Assembly: GCA_029690005.1 (NCBI GenBank) | Contig: CP121458.1 | Coordinates: 5,103,872 to 5,167,871, forward strand | Reading direction: 5' to 3' | Origin: Prescottella defluvii | GTDB taxonomy: Bacteria; Actinomycetota; Actinomycetes; Mycobacteriales; Mycobacteriaceae | DNA length: 64,000 bases | Part shown: positions 1 through 8,927 of the stretch, one piece after another | Layout: the number at the start of each line of letters is the position of its first letter | How positions within the stretch are numbered: the first letter of the stretch is position 1 | Program-made: the position numbers and the translations under genes | The notes under the pieces: model-generated | The model's database searches: none | Told to the model about the DNA's origin: nothing | Seen by the model: the letters and a program-made list of their open reading frames with translations, nothing else

Positions 1-92
1 AACGTCACCGAATGAATCGGGGGCCGGGTGGAACGTGTTACACCCCATTTCGACCGAACTTCCGGATTTTTTCGGCCACCTATGCTGCCAGC

Positions 93-1771
93 ATGGTCGA
101 CAGCGCGAATTGGGACTTCGGGGACTTCGAGAACCTGGAGGAAGTGCTCGCCGACATGCGCAGTCGCCTCGTCGACAGCGTCGCGACGCCCGCCCGGTTG
201 CGCGAACTGCTCGAGGCAGTCCTCGTCGTGGGTGCGGGCCTGGAACTGGACTCGATCCTGCAGCGGATCGTGCAGGCGGCGACGACACTGCTCGACGCGC
301 GGTACGGGGCGCTGGGTGTGCGGGATCCCGAGGGCGGCCTCTCGGAGTTCGTCTACGAGGGCATCACCGCGGACGAGCGCGCGCGGATGGGCCATCTGCC
401 GGAGGGCCACGGCCTGTTGGGCCTGCTGATGGAGTATCCGCGGCCGGTGCGCGTCGCGCATCTGGGCAAGCACCCCGCGTCGGTCGGCTTCCCGCCGAAC
501 CACCCGCCGATGGACAGCTTCCTCGGCATGCCGATCATCGTGCGGGGCCAGGTGTTCGGCAGCATCTACCTCACCGAGAAGCGCACCGGCCCCGAGTTCA
601 CCGACGAGGACGAGACGATCCTCGACGCGCTCGCCACCTCGGCGGGCGTCGCGATCGACAACGCGCACCTGTTCGAGGAGTCCCGCACCCGGGAACGGTG
701 GCTGACGGCGCTCGCGTCGTTCAACGCGCGGCTGCTGTCGGGCGGTTCGATCGACGAGGCGCTCGACCTGCTGGTGACGCGCACCCGCGACCTGTGCAGT
801 GCGAGCGGCGCGTACGTCATGGTCGTCGACGAGGAAGACGCCACCGTCGAGGCCGCCGCCTCCGACGACGGCCCACGTGCGGGCAGCCACCTCGACCTGT
901 CCGAGTCCGACCTGCTGCCGGTCGTTCGGGGCCGACGTCCCACGCTGCTCACCGAGCAGGATCGGGTGGCCCCGTTCGACGCGTCGGGCAGTGTCCGGAT
1001 CGCCGCGCTGCCGCTGTCCACGACGTCGGGCGTCGCGGGCATGCTGGTGGTCACGCGCGAGAGCCAGGCGTGGACGCAGGACGAGATCACCCGGTTGGGT
1101 CGATGGCCGACTCGGCCGCGCTGGCGGTGGAGTTCGCCGATCAGCAGCACCGCCGACGGCAGCTCGACGTCCTCGCCGACCGCGACCGCATCGGCCGCGA
1201 CCTGCACGACAACGTCATCCAGCAGCTGTTCGCGACCGGGATGAGCCTGCAGAGCCTGCTGCTCGACGAGGCCCACCCGGTTCCGGAATCCGCGGCGAAC
1301 ACGCTCACCCAGACGGTCTCCCAGCTCGACCGCACCATCCGTGAGATCCGCACCTCGATCTTCGACCTGCACACCGCGGGCGAGGAGGCTCCGACGAGCC
1401 TGCGCCGACGGCTGCTCGATGCGGTCGGCGACCTGACCACCAGGTCGGCGCTCACCCCGAACGTGCAGTTCACGGGGGCGATCGACACGCTCGTGCCGAC
1501 CCGGATCCATCCGCACGCCGAGGCGGTCCTACGCGAGGGGCTGAGCAACGCGCTGCGGCACGCGGGCGCGTCCACGATCACGGTCGCGGTCGACGCCGCC
1601 GACCACCTGACGATCCGCATCTGCGACGACGGCGTCGGCGTTCCGGACAGTCCGCGCCGGAGCGGCCTGGACAACCTGGCCCGACGGGCCGAGCAGTGCG
1701 GCGGCGTCTGCACCGTGGCGGCCGGCGTGAGCGCCGGGACCGAGCTGACGTGGCGGGTGCCGTTGCGCTGA
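93..1771 (+). CDS. devS: DevS/DosT-type heme GAF sensor histidine kinase
   Basis: Redox/hypoxia sensor kinase expected to phosphorylate DevR. Order: GAF-A (about residues 40-190), GAF-B (about 210-350), HisKA_3 and HATPase_c. GAF-A carries GFPPNHPPM; its His (residue 137) aligns with the heme-ligating His of mycobacterial DevS in GFPPYHPPM. The phospho-acceptor is in RDLHDNVIQQ (about His372), followed by an N box (LSNALRHAG) and a G box (CDDGVGV). The frame breaks near 1100 (GGTTGGGTCGATGG), where one base appears missing; restoring it gives 559 aa, close to the family's usual 578. ATG at 93 is chosen because homology begins there; an in-frame ATG at 12 would add 27 residues. The cognate regulator is not adjacent: devR lies 3.3 kb away on the other strand. 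Confidence 0.88.
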
Positions 1772-1817
1772 GTTCGTTGCGCTGAGGTGACGCGCCGAGA
1801 GGGCTAGCGTCGTAGCC

Positions 1818-3597
1818 ATGACTCGTTCCGCCGCCGGCCGGCTGGTTTCGATCAATGTCGGCCTTCCGAAGGACGTTCCGTGGCGCGGGAAGACCGTTCA
1901 CACCGGCATCTGGAAGTCGCCGGTATCGGGTCCGGTCACCGCCCGGCGGCTCAATCTGGACGGCGACGGGCAGGGCGATCTGGCCGGACACGGCGGCGAG
2001 ATGCGCGCGGTCATGATCTATCAGCTCGATTCCTACAGACACTGGGCGAGCGAGTTCGGACGCGACGATTTCGTGCACGGACAGTTCGGCGAGAACTTCA
2101 CGATCGAGGGTCTCCCGGACGACGAGGTGTGCATCGGGGACCGGTACCGAATCGGCGAGGCGGTCTTCGAGGTCACCCAACCACGAGTCACGTGCTACCG
2201 CGTCGGCCTGCGGATGAACGAGCCCCGGATGGCCGCCTTGCTCGTCTCGCATCGTCGCCCCGGCTTCTACCTGCGGGTCCTTGAGGAGGGGCCGGTCGAG
2301 GCCGGCCAGGAGATCGTCAAGGTCTCCGGCGGTCCGGAGTCGCTGACGGTGGTCGAGGCCGACCAGTTGCTGTACTCCGCGAACCACCCCCGCGGGCAGC
2401 TCGAGCGCGCCCTGCGGATCGAGGCGCTCAGTCCGGGATGGCAGGCGTCGTTCCGGTCGCTGCTCGAGAGTGCCGACCGTTCGGTCGTCGGCGGCAACGT
2501 CGGTCTGAGCCCGGCTGCGGCGGGCCCTCCCCGGCGTGGTCGGGGTTTCGACCGCTTCGCGTCACCGGGATCCGGCAGGAGAGCCCCACCACCTTCTCGG
2601 TCGTGCTCGCCGACCCGGAAGGAGAAACGCTTCCGGCGGCGCTGCCCGGTCAGTACCTGACCGTGAAGCTAGAACCGGACGCCGCCGGGCCGTCGCTCGT
2701 CCGCAGCTATTCGCTGTCCGGCGAGCCGGGCGCGCCCACCTACCGCATCAGCATCAAGGTCGAGCCGCACGGGGCGGCCAGTAACCGACTGCACGACACG
2801 CTGGCCGTCGGCGACCGGCTGAACTCGGCCGCGCCACGCGGCACCTTCTTCCTGTCGACCGACGGTGCTCCGGTTCTCCTCGTCTCCGCCGGCGTAGGCG
2901 TGACGCCGGTGCTGGCGATGCTCCGGTCGCTGGCCGACGAGAACTCGACCCGGGAAGTGTGGTGGCTGCACGGGACTCGGAACACCACCGAACACGCCTT
3001 CGCGGAAGAGGTGCACGAGCAGCTGGTTCGCTTGCCCAACAGTCATTTTCGCATCTGCTACAGCCGCCCCGGCCCGGATGATCGCGTCGGCGTCGACTTC
3101 ACGGACACCGGGCACATCGATGCGGAACTGCTCGCACGGATCGATCCCCCGCGAGACGCCCGCGCCTACATCTGCGGCCCCGACGCATTCATGCGAGATG
3201 TCACCGGCGCGCTCGTCACGCTCGGGCTGGCCCCGGACCGGGTGCGCACCGAGATCTTCGGCGCCGGGCCGAGCATCACGCCGGGCATCGCCGCCACCGC
3301 CGCGGTGCCACCGCACGCACCACCCGAATCGTCGGGGCCGGGCCCCGCGGTCTCGTTCGCCCGCAGCGGTCTGACGGCGAAGTTCGACGCCGCGCGCTAC
3401 GCCAGCATCCTCGAACTGGCCGAGGCGTGCGATGTCCCGGTCCGGTGGTCGTGCCGGACCGGGGTCTGCCACACCTGCGAGACCGCGATGATGGGCGGCC
3501 ACACCTCGTACGCCCCCGAACCGATCGACCCGCCCGGCGCCGGGACGTGCTCATCTGCTGTTCGACACCGGTCGACGACGTGGTCCTCGACCTCTGA
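1818..3597 (+). CDS. MOSC domain fused to ferredoxin-NAD(P) reductase and 2Fe-2S ferredoxin
   Basis: A three-module protein. An N-terminal MOSC domain (about 1-235, the sulfur/molybdenum-cofactor carrier fold, with YQLDSYRHW and GQFGENFT) is followed by an FAD-binding domain (RSYSLSG), a nucleotide-binding domain (SAGVGVTPVLAML, ICGPDAFM) and a C-terminal plant-type ferredoxin with C-x4-C-x2-C (SCRTGVCHTCE) and a last Cys in DVLICCST. One base appears missing near 2525-2534 and one near 3543; with both restored the product is 593 aa. Without the second correction the last ligand Cys and the native C-terminus are lost. MOSC/FAD oxidoreductase fusions are a recognised actinobacterial architecture; substrate is unknown, perhaps N-hydroxylated or sulfur compounds. 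Starts 46 nt after devS. Confidence 0.85.
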
Positions 3598-3628
3598 CGT
3601 CGATCCGGCGCCGGGTTCGACGTGACCG

Positions 3629-4960
3629 CTACTGCCGCGTGACGGCGGGCGGTTCCCAGGTTCCGTCGAAGATTGCCTCGTCCGGCCAGTACGCGCGCAG
3701 GTAGATCGTGAATTCGTCGTCTGGGGCGGGTAGCCAGTTCGCCAGCAGCTTCGGGTCGGTGGGCGCCTGACCGCCGACCGTGAGGGTCAGCGATCCGTCG
3801 TCTCCGTACGTGAGGTTCTGGTTCTTGGTGCCCAGCGAGAACCGGTCGAGGTCGTTGGCGTGGAAGAAGTGGTGCTTGTTGTAGACCGTCAGCGACCAGA
3901 ACCCGCGAACCGGTGGGAGCTGACCCGCGGGGAACTGGACGGTGTACGCGTTCGAGCCGTGGAGGCGGTCGCCCGCGTCGTCGAGATCCTGGTAGTAGTA
4001 AGCGGTTTCGTTCGGGGTGTTGACGAAGATGTTCGACTTCCCGATCGCCGTTCGCGACAGGTAGTCGGTGCCGAAAGCGGCGCCGTTTCGCTGCGTGGTC
4101 CAGTTGTGGGCGACGGGATTGCCGATGTTGCGGAACTCGAACAGGTCCCGGACGACGGCGTCGGTGTCGATCGCCGCCTGCCGGAGTGCATCGGCAACCG
4201 CCGCGTCGTCGGCGGCAGCGGCGAGCACCGAACGGAACCATCCGTACAGCGCCTCCTCGCCCGGCATTGGCGGCACCTCGTCGAGCACCTCACCGAGCAC
4301 ATCGAAGTACTTCTCGGGATCCACCCACTGGGTTTCGCCCTGATCGCCGGTAGCGCCGTCACCGCCGAACGACGGGACATTCGACCAGTCGACGGACTTG
4401 ACGGTGCCGTCGAACTCGGCCAGCGGATACATGCAGATGCGGCCCACCAGCGGGGCGATGGCTTCGCGATCCTGCGCGGTGTCGTCCATGAACACTCGCG
4501 GGATCACGACGCCGACGCTGGTGTCGTACCGGAACACCCCGGTGATGCCCGCGGGCACGTCACCGTCCCACGAGTTGTGCGCGAGCAGGTAGAAGCCGGG
4601 ACGGGTGCCGTACATCTTGCCGAGCTCGACGAACGAGTCGGTGCGCTGGTTCACCACCTGATACACCCAGAATCGATCACCGAAGTCGGGCACCTGCACC
4701 ACCGAGGGGCCACGCTGGGCGTCGAGCACGCCGAAGCCGTAGGCGACGTCCTGGTTCGGGCACGCGACGACGCGCTCCTCCGGCCGGATGTAGTCGTGCA
4801 ACATTCCGATCGTCCCGGGCGGCCCGGCCGGGACGATGCCGGCGAGCAGGCCCGGTTCGGGCAGCTGCTCCATGAGGGTGCGCCGATTGTGCATGTTCAC
4901 CAGCGACCAGCCCCATAGATAGGCGGTGGTACCCACCGCCCGCGCGTAGTCCACGGTCAT
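3629..4960 (-). CDS. DUF1254/DUF1214 family protein
   Basis: A 443-residue open frame with the usual layout of the family: an N-terminal DUF1254 half (AYLWGWSLVNMHNR, DVAYGFGVLDAQ, FWVYQVVNQRTDSF) and a C-terminal DUF1214 half (AYTVQFPAGQLPPVRGFWSLTVYN, LLANWLPAPDDEFTIYLRAYWP; quoted in two pieces). No clear signal peptide is present at the chosen ATG, although many relatives are exported. Biochemical function of the family is not established. It lies convergent to the MOSC fusion gene and on the same strand as devR, with about 160 nt upstream in which no gene is seen. Frame is intact. Confidence 0.8.
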   Translation of the reverse strand: MTVDYARAVGTTAYLWGWSLVNMHNRRTLMEQLPEPGLLAGIVPAGPPGTIGMLHDYIRPEERVVACPNQDVAYGFGVLDAQRGPSVVQVPDFGDRFWVYQVVNQRTDSFVELGKMYGTRPGFYLLAHNSWDGDVPAGITGVFRYDTSVGVVIPRVFMDDTAQDREAIAPLVGRICMYPLAEFDGTVKSVDWSNVPSFGGDGATGDQGETQWVDPEKYFDVLGEVLDEVPPMPGEEALYGWFRSVLAAAADDAAVADALRQAAIDTDAVVRDLFEFRNIGNPVAHNWTTQRNGAAFGTDYLSRTAIGKSNIFVNTPNETAYYYQDLDDAGDRLHGSNAYTVQFPAGQLPPVRGFWSLTVYNKHHFFHANDLDRFSLGTKNQNLTYGDDGSLTLTVGGQAPTDPKLLANWLPAPDDEFTIYLRAYWPDEAIFDGTWEPPAVTRQ

Positions 4961-5119
4961 CTTCGGGCGATCGAAGCCCCGGCACCGGTCATCACAGCTC
5001 CCTACCTCGCGAACACTGGGCGTAACCGCTGCGACCGTATGCCGCCGAGAGGCGCCGCCGGATCACCCGGAACAGATGAAACCGACAGGAGCCGAAGGGA
5101 ATGCGCGCCCGATCCGCGC

Positions 5120-5758
5120 TCAGCCGCGCTTGTTGTTCCGCAACTCCGTCGCGAGGACCGCGGCCTGGGTGCGGCGCTGCATGCCGAGCTTGGCGAGCAG
5201 GCGGGAGACGTAGTTCTTGATTGTCTTCTCGGCCAGGAACAGTCGCTCGGCGATCTCCCGGTTGGTCAGGCCCTCGCCGATGAGGTCGAACACGGCCCGC
5301 TCCTGATCGGAGAGTTCGGCCAGCGGGTCGACGGTGCGCTCGGACCGGATCCGCTGCATCAGGGCGGCCGTCGCGCGGCTGTCGAGCAGCGACCCGCCCG
5401 TGCCGACGGTCCGGACCGCCGAGATCAGGTCGGTGCCGAGGATCTGCTTGAGCACGAACCCGGAGGCGCCGGCCATGACGGCGTCGAAGAGGGCCTCGTC
5501 GTCGGCGTACGACGTGAGCATGAGGCAGCGCAGGTCGGGCAGCACGGCCCGCAGGTCACGGCACAGCTCGACGCCGTTGCCGTCGGGCAACCGGACGTCG
5601 AGGACGGCGACGTCGGCGCCGCTGCTCGGGATCCGCGCCATCGCCTCGCCGACCGACGCGGCCTCGCCGACGACCGTCAGGTCGGGCGCACTGCCGAGAA
5701 GATCGACCAGTCCGCGCCGCACGATCTCGTGATCGTCCACCAGAAAGACCCGGGTCAT
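5120..5758 (-). CDS. devR: DevR/DosR-like NarL-family response regulator
   Basis: Receiver domain (about 1-120) plus LuxR-type HTH (about 145-212). From the chosen ATG the phosphorylated Asp is residue 54 in AVLDVRLPDGNG, the same number as in M. tuberculosis DevR, and the acidic pocket is VDD at 7-9. The HTH reads LSDQERAVFDLIGEGLTNRE with AEKTIKNYVSRLLAKLGM, very close to DevR. ATG at 5758 is preferred over a GTG three codons upstream because GGAAGG lies about 9 nt before it. Expected to bind GGGACT-type boxes; two such sites occur before the universal stress genes here. Not cotranscribed with devS, which is on the opposite strand. Confidence 0.9.
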   Translation of the reverse strand: MTRVFLVDDHEIVRRGLVDLLGSAPDLTVVGEAASVGEAMARIPSSGADVAVLDVRLPDGNGVELCRDLRAVLPDLRCLMLTSYADDEALFDAVMAGASGFVLKQILGTDLISAVRTVGTGGSLLDSRATAALMQRIRSERTVDPLAELSDQERAVFDLIGEGLTNREIAERLFLAEKTIKNYVSRLLAKLGMQRRTQAAVLATELRNNKRG

Positions 5759-5815
5759 CGGTGCCACCTTCCATAACTCAGGAATGACGCTACCGCGCCC
5801 GCGATCGCCCCGCCG

Positions 5816-6633
5816 TCACGGCCCGAGGCGGACGCGGAAGAACGACAGGATCTCGTCGCGCGCCGCGGTCGTCGGCTGCCCCGCCGCGTCCACGAGGTGG
5901 GCGGTCACCACGCTGTGCGGGCTGCCGATCATGTGCTCGAAGAACGGCGAGGTGTCCGGGTTGGCGGCCGAGTCGGGCAACTCCCGCGCCACGAAGCGGT
6001 CGCCGAGCGCGGCCGCGTACGCCGCGAAGCGTTGCTCCCGGCAGAACCGGTCCCCGCGGAACCGGTAGGCCATCACGGTCAGATCCTCGCCGTCGAGGCG
6101 GCGGCGGACCGCCGCCAACTCGGCAGGACCGCTGTCGACCGCGTCGGATCGTCGAGCGGGAGCGACGGCTGCGACAGGACGGGCGCGAGCACGGCCGGCT
6201 CGAGCATCATCGAGAGCGCGAAGTTGCCCGTGAAACACATCCCGATCACGCCGACGCCGCGGCCGCCGCACTCGGCGTGCGCGCGGCGCGCCAGGCTCCT
6301 CAGCCACACCGTCACGGGGCTCGGGTCGTTCGCGCCGAGCGCGCGGAACTCGGCGCTGACGCACGCCCGCCGCAGCACGGCGATCCCCTCCTCGGCGGTG
6401 GGGACTGCGCCATCGCGGCCGAACAGGGACGGCATGTACACGGTGAAACCCGCGTCGCGCACCCAGCGGGCGAAGCGCGCGACGTGCGGGCTGATTCCCG
6501 GCATCTCCGGCATGACGACCACCGCCGGTCCGCTGCCCGCGACGTACACGGTCCTCGCGACGCCGTCGAACTCGATCCGCCGGCCCTCGAAGTCCTCGAG
6601 CGGGTCGTCCTCGTTCATGCTGCGGTTCGGCAC
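5816..6633 (-). CDS. Dienelactone hydrolase family protein
   Basis: Alpha/beta hydrolase of the DLH type. The nucleophile motif GMCFTGNFA gives the Cys typical of this family. A later His is expected in SPHSVVTAHLVD. One base appears missing near 6150, where reading passes from SQPSLPLDD to SDAVDSGPAEL; restored length is 272 aa. GTG at 6633 is chosen because GGAGG lies 8 nt upstream. It sits 38 nt downstream of the GlxA-like regulator on the same strand, so the two are probably cotranscribed. Substrate unknown; relatives open lactones or cleave esters in aromatic catabolism. Confidence 0.8.
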
Positions 6634-6671
6634 CGTCGTTCCTCCGTCACTGATCCGAGTGGCGTGCTCGA

Positions 6672-7723
6672 TCAGTGTTTCGGCGACCGCGCCGTCGCAC
6701 GAGTGGCGCCGTCGCCACGTTCGCGGGCGATCTCGCCACCCACCCCCACCGACGGTCCCGCCCGGAACTGGCGCCGGTAGTCCGCGGTGCTCATTCCCAC
6801 CTGCGCGAGGAACAGTCGGCGGAAAGTCCCCGCGTCCTGGTAGCCGACGAGTTCGGCGATCTGCGCCAGCGGCCGGTCAGTGGTCTCGAGCAGAGACTTG
6901 GCCGCGCGGACGCGAGCCCGCCGCAGGAACGCGAGCGGTGACTGTCCCGTGTCGGCGCGGAATCGTCGCAACATCGTCCGCGTGCTCACGTGGAATGCCG
7001 CGGCCAGGCGGGCGAGGTCGTAGGGCTCGGCCAGGTGTTCGACCAGCCATCTGCCCACGTCCTCGGCGAACGGGCCGTGACCGCCCGGCAGCATCGCGTC
7101 CACGACGTACGGCGCCTGGCTCGTCCGGTTCTCGGCGACGAGGGTGATCCGGGCCGTGGCGCGCGCGACGCCGTCCCCGAGGTGCGCGCGGGTGATGACC
7201 GTAGCGAGGTCGAGCGCGGCGCTGAACGCCGCCGTCGTCGTGATCGGTCCGTCGTGCATCACCAGCGAATCCCCCTGGACGGTCGCGGCCGGGTACCGCC
7301 GCGCGAGTTCGGCAGCGAACAACCACGACGTCGTGCACCGGCGCCCCTCGAGCAGTCCTGCCTCGGCGAGGAGGAAGGCGCCGACGCACACCGAGGCGAC
7401 CTCGGTTCCGCGGGCCGCGGCGGCGGCCAGGAACTCCGTTTCGCGGCGCCAGGCGCGCAATCGCGCCTCCGGATCCTCCGACGGCACGAGGTCGAACCCC
7501 GGCACGACGAGTCGGTCGAAGTCGTGGTGGCACGGGTCGGCGCCGATGGCGAATCCCCGGCGGCCCGCACGGGCGTCGCCGACGCGGCGATCACCGACAC
7601 CGTGAACGGGTCCTGCTCGGCGCCCGCCTGCCGTGCGACCCGATTGGCCACCAGCAACATGTCGGAGAAGAGGAAGATCTCCGCCGCCAGGCACCCCTCG
7701 TAGGCGAGGATCCCGATCCGCAT
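6672..7723 (-). CDS. GlxA-like AraC-family regulator (DJ-1/PfpI plus AraC HTH)
   Basis: N-terminal DJ-1/PfpI glutamine-amidotransferase-like sensor domain (about 1-190; SVCVGAFLLAEAGLL carries the conserved Cys region) and C-terminal AraC/XylS double HTH (about 225-325; STRTMLRRFRADTGQSP, LVGYQDAGTFRRLF). One base appears missing near 7565 between ATPVRAAGD and FAIGADPCHHDF; restored length 350 aa. ATG at 7723 follows GGGAGGG at good spacing. It is divergent from the paired alpha/beta-barrel genes starting at 7835, leaving a 111-nt shared promoter region, and probably controls them and the downstream hydrolase (inference). Confidence 0.82.
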
Positions 7724-7834
7724 CGCCGCTGTCCCTCCCGGTGCGCTCGCCAGCCTCCCACTGCGTGGAACGGTCGTAGGCACCACACTCCACGACGCCC
7801 TAGCGTCCTGTCGAGGTACACCGAAGGGAGTTCG

Positions 7835-8211
7835 ATGGAGCGCCTGCTCGCCGAGCCTGCGGCCGACGCTGCACCGACCGTCTACGTCGTCGACGAGATG
7901 GAGGTCGTGCCCGGTCGGGCGCGCGAGTTCGTCACGTCGTATCTCGAGCAGTACGCGCCGGGCGCCCGCGCGCGCGGCCTCACCCTCGACCGCATCCTCG
8001 TCAGCCCCCGGTGTGGCTCACCGACCAGTCGAACACCGTCACCGTCACCTGGACCGTCACCGGCGCGGACGCGTGGTGGCAGCAGCGGTGGGCCGCGGGG
8101 CGCGACCCGGCCGTCGCGGCGTGGTGGGCGACGGCCGACGAGTCGCTGGTGAGCCGACGCCGCACGACGGCGTCCGCGCTCGACGATCTCGAGGTGGTCA
8201 CCGATGTTTGA
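7835..8211 (+). CDS. Small dimeric alpha/beta-barrel-like protein
   Basis: About 125 aa after restoring one base near 8005-8012 (run of C before GGTGTGGC), where reading passes from LDRILVSP to WLTDQSNTVTVTWTV. The pattern VYVVDEMEVVPGRAREFVTSYLE followed by Trp-rich ADAWWQQRW resembles NIPSNAP/EthD-type ferredoxin-like barrels; the family call is tentative. GGGAG precedes the ATG by 4-5 nt. Its stop overlaps the next gene's ATG by 8 nt, so the pair is translationally coupled. Confidence 0.6.
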
Positions 8212-8845
8212 GGTGACCAGACTGATCCACTTCGCCGACACCGCCGACGCCGAGTTCCGCGAGGCCATCGTCGCGGGTCTGCGCGCCGACGTGGAACCGC
8301 ACGCCGCGGCCGTGCTGATCCACGCCGCGCTCCCCGGTGGAATCAACACCGGTGACGTGATCGCCCGATTCCGCTTCGACACCGAATCCGATTGGCGCGC
8401 AGTCGAGAACGTCGTAGATTCCTGGTTCTGGAGCCCGGCGGTCGACCGGGTCGACGGGGTCACCTACACCGGCACCGTCTCTCCGTCGGACAGCGCCGGC
8501 GCGCCGACGGTATACCGACTGCTGCTCGTCGCCGTCGATCCGGCCACCGATCCGGGGCTCGTCCGACAGTTCGAGGCCGAGACCGGGGCGATGCCCCACT
8601 ACATCCATTCGATCGGCGCCTCGCAGCTCGCCCGGGTGCGCGATACGACCGGTTCCGCGGCCTGGACGCACGTGTGGGAGCAGGAGTACGCGAGCCTCGA
8701 CGGCCTCACCGGTCCCTACATGACACACCCGTACCACTGGGCGCACGTCGACCGGTGGTTCGACCCCGAGCGCGGCCGCAAGATCGTGACGGCGCTGTGT
8801 CACGGCTTCGTGGCGATCGAGGAACCTTTCCTCACCGACGGGTGA
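8204..8845 (+). CDS. Dabb-like stress-responsive A/B-barrel protein (two repeats)
   Basis: 213 aa, intact. Two ferredoxin-like halves: the first begins FEVTRLIHFADTADAEFREA, the second VYRLLLVAVDPATDPGLVRQFE and contains MPHYIHSIGASQLARV and WTHVWEQEYASLDGL, the pattern of Dabb-family proteins. Dabb proteins act as small dimeric barrels, some in catabolic or cyclisation steps, but no reaction can be assigned. Coupled to the upstream 125-aa gene and divergent from the GlxA-like regulator. Confidence 0.65.
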   Translation: MFEVTRLIHFADTADAEFREAIVAGLRADVEPHAAAVLIHAALPGGINTGDVIARFRFDTESDWRAVENVVDSWFWSPAVDRVDGVTYTGTVSPSDSAGAPTVYRLLLVAVDPATDPGLVRQFEAETGAMPHYIHSIGASQLARVRDTTGSAAWTHVWEQEYASLDGLTGPYMTHPYHWAHVDRWFDPERGRKIVTALCHGFVAIEEPFLTDG

Positions 8846-8927
8846 CGATCGCGGCCCTTCGTCACCGCAGCGCTCGTCGCCGTCCTAACATTTCGGTCGA
8901 AAGTTCTGCTGCCGAAGGGGACCACGT

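Noticed and set aside
3860..4918. A 352-codon plus-strand frame opposite the DUF1254 gene
   Set aside because: Antisense to an intact recognised gene, with no homology or ribosome site; typical of high-GC DNA.
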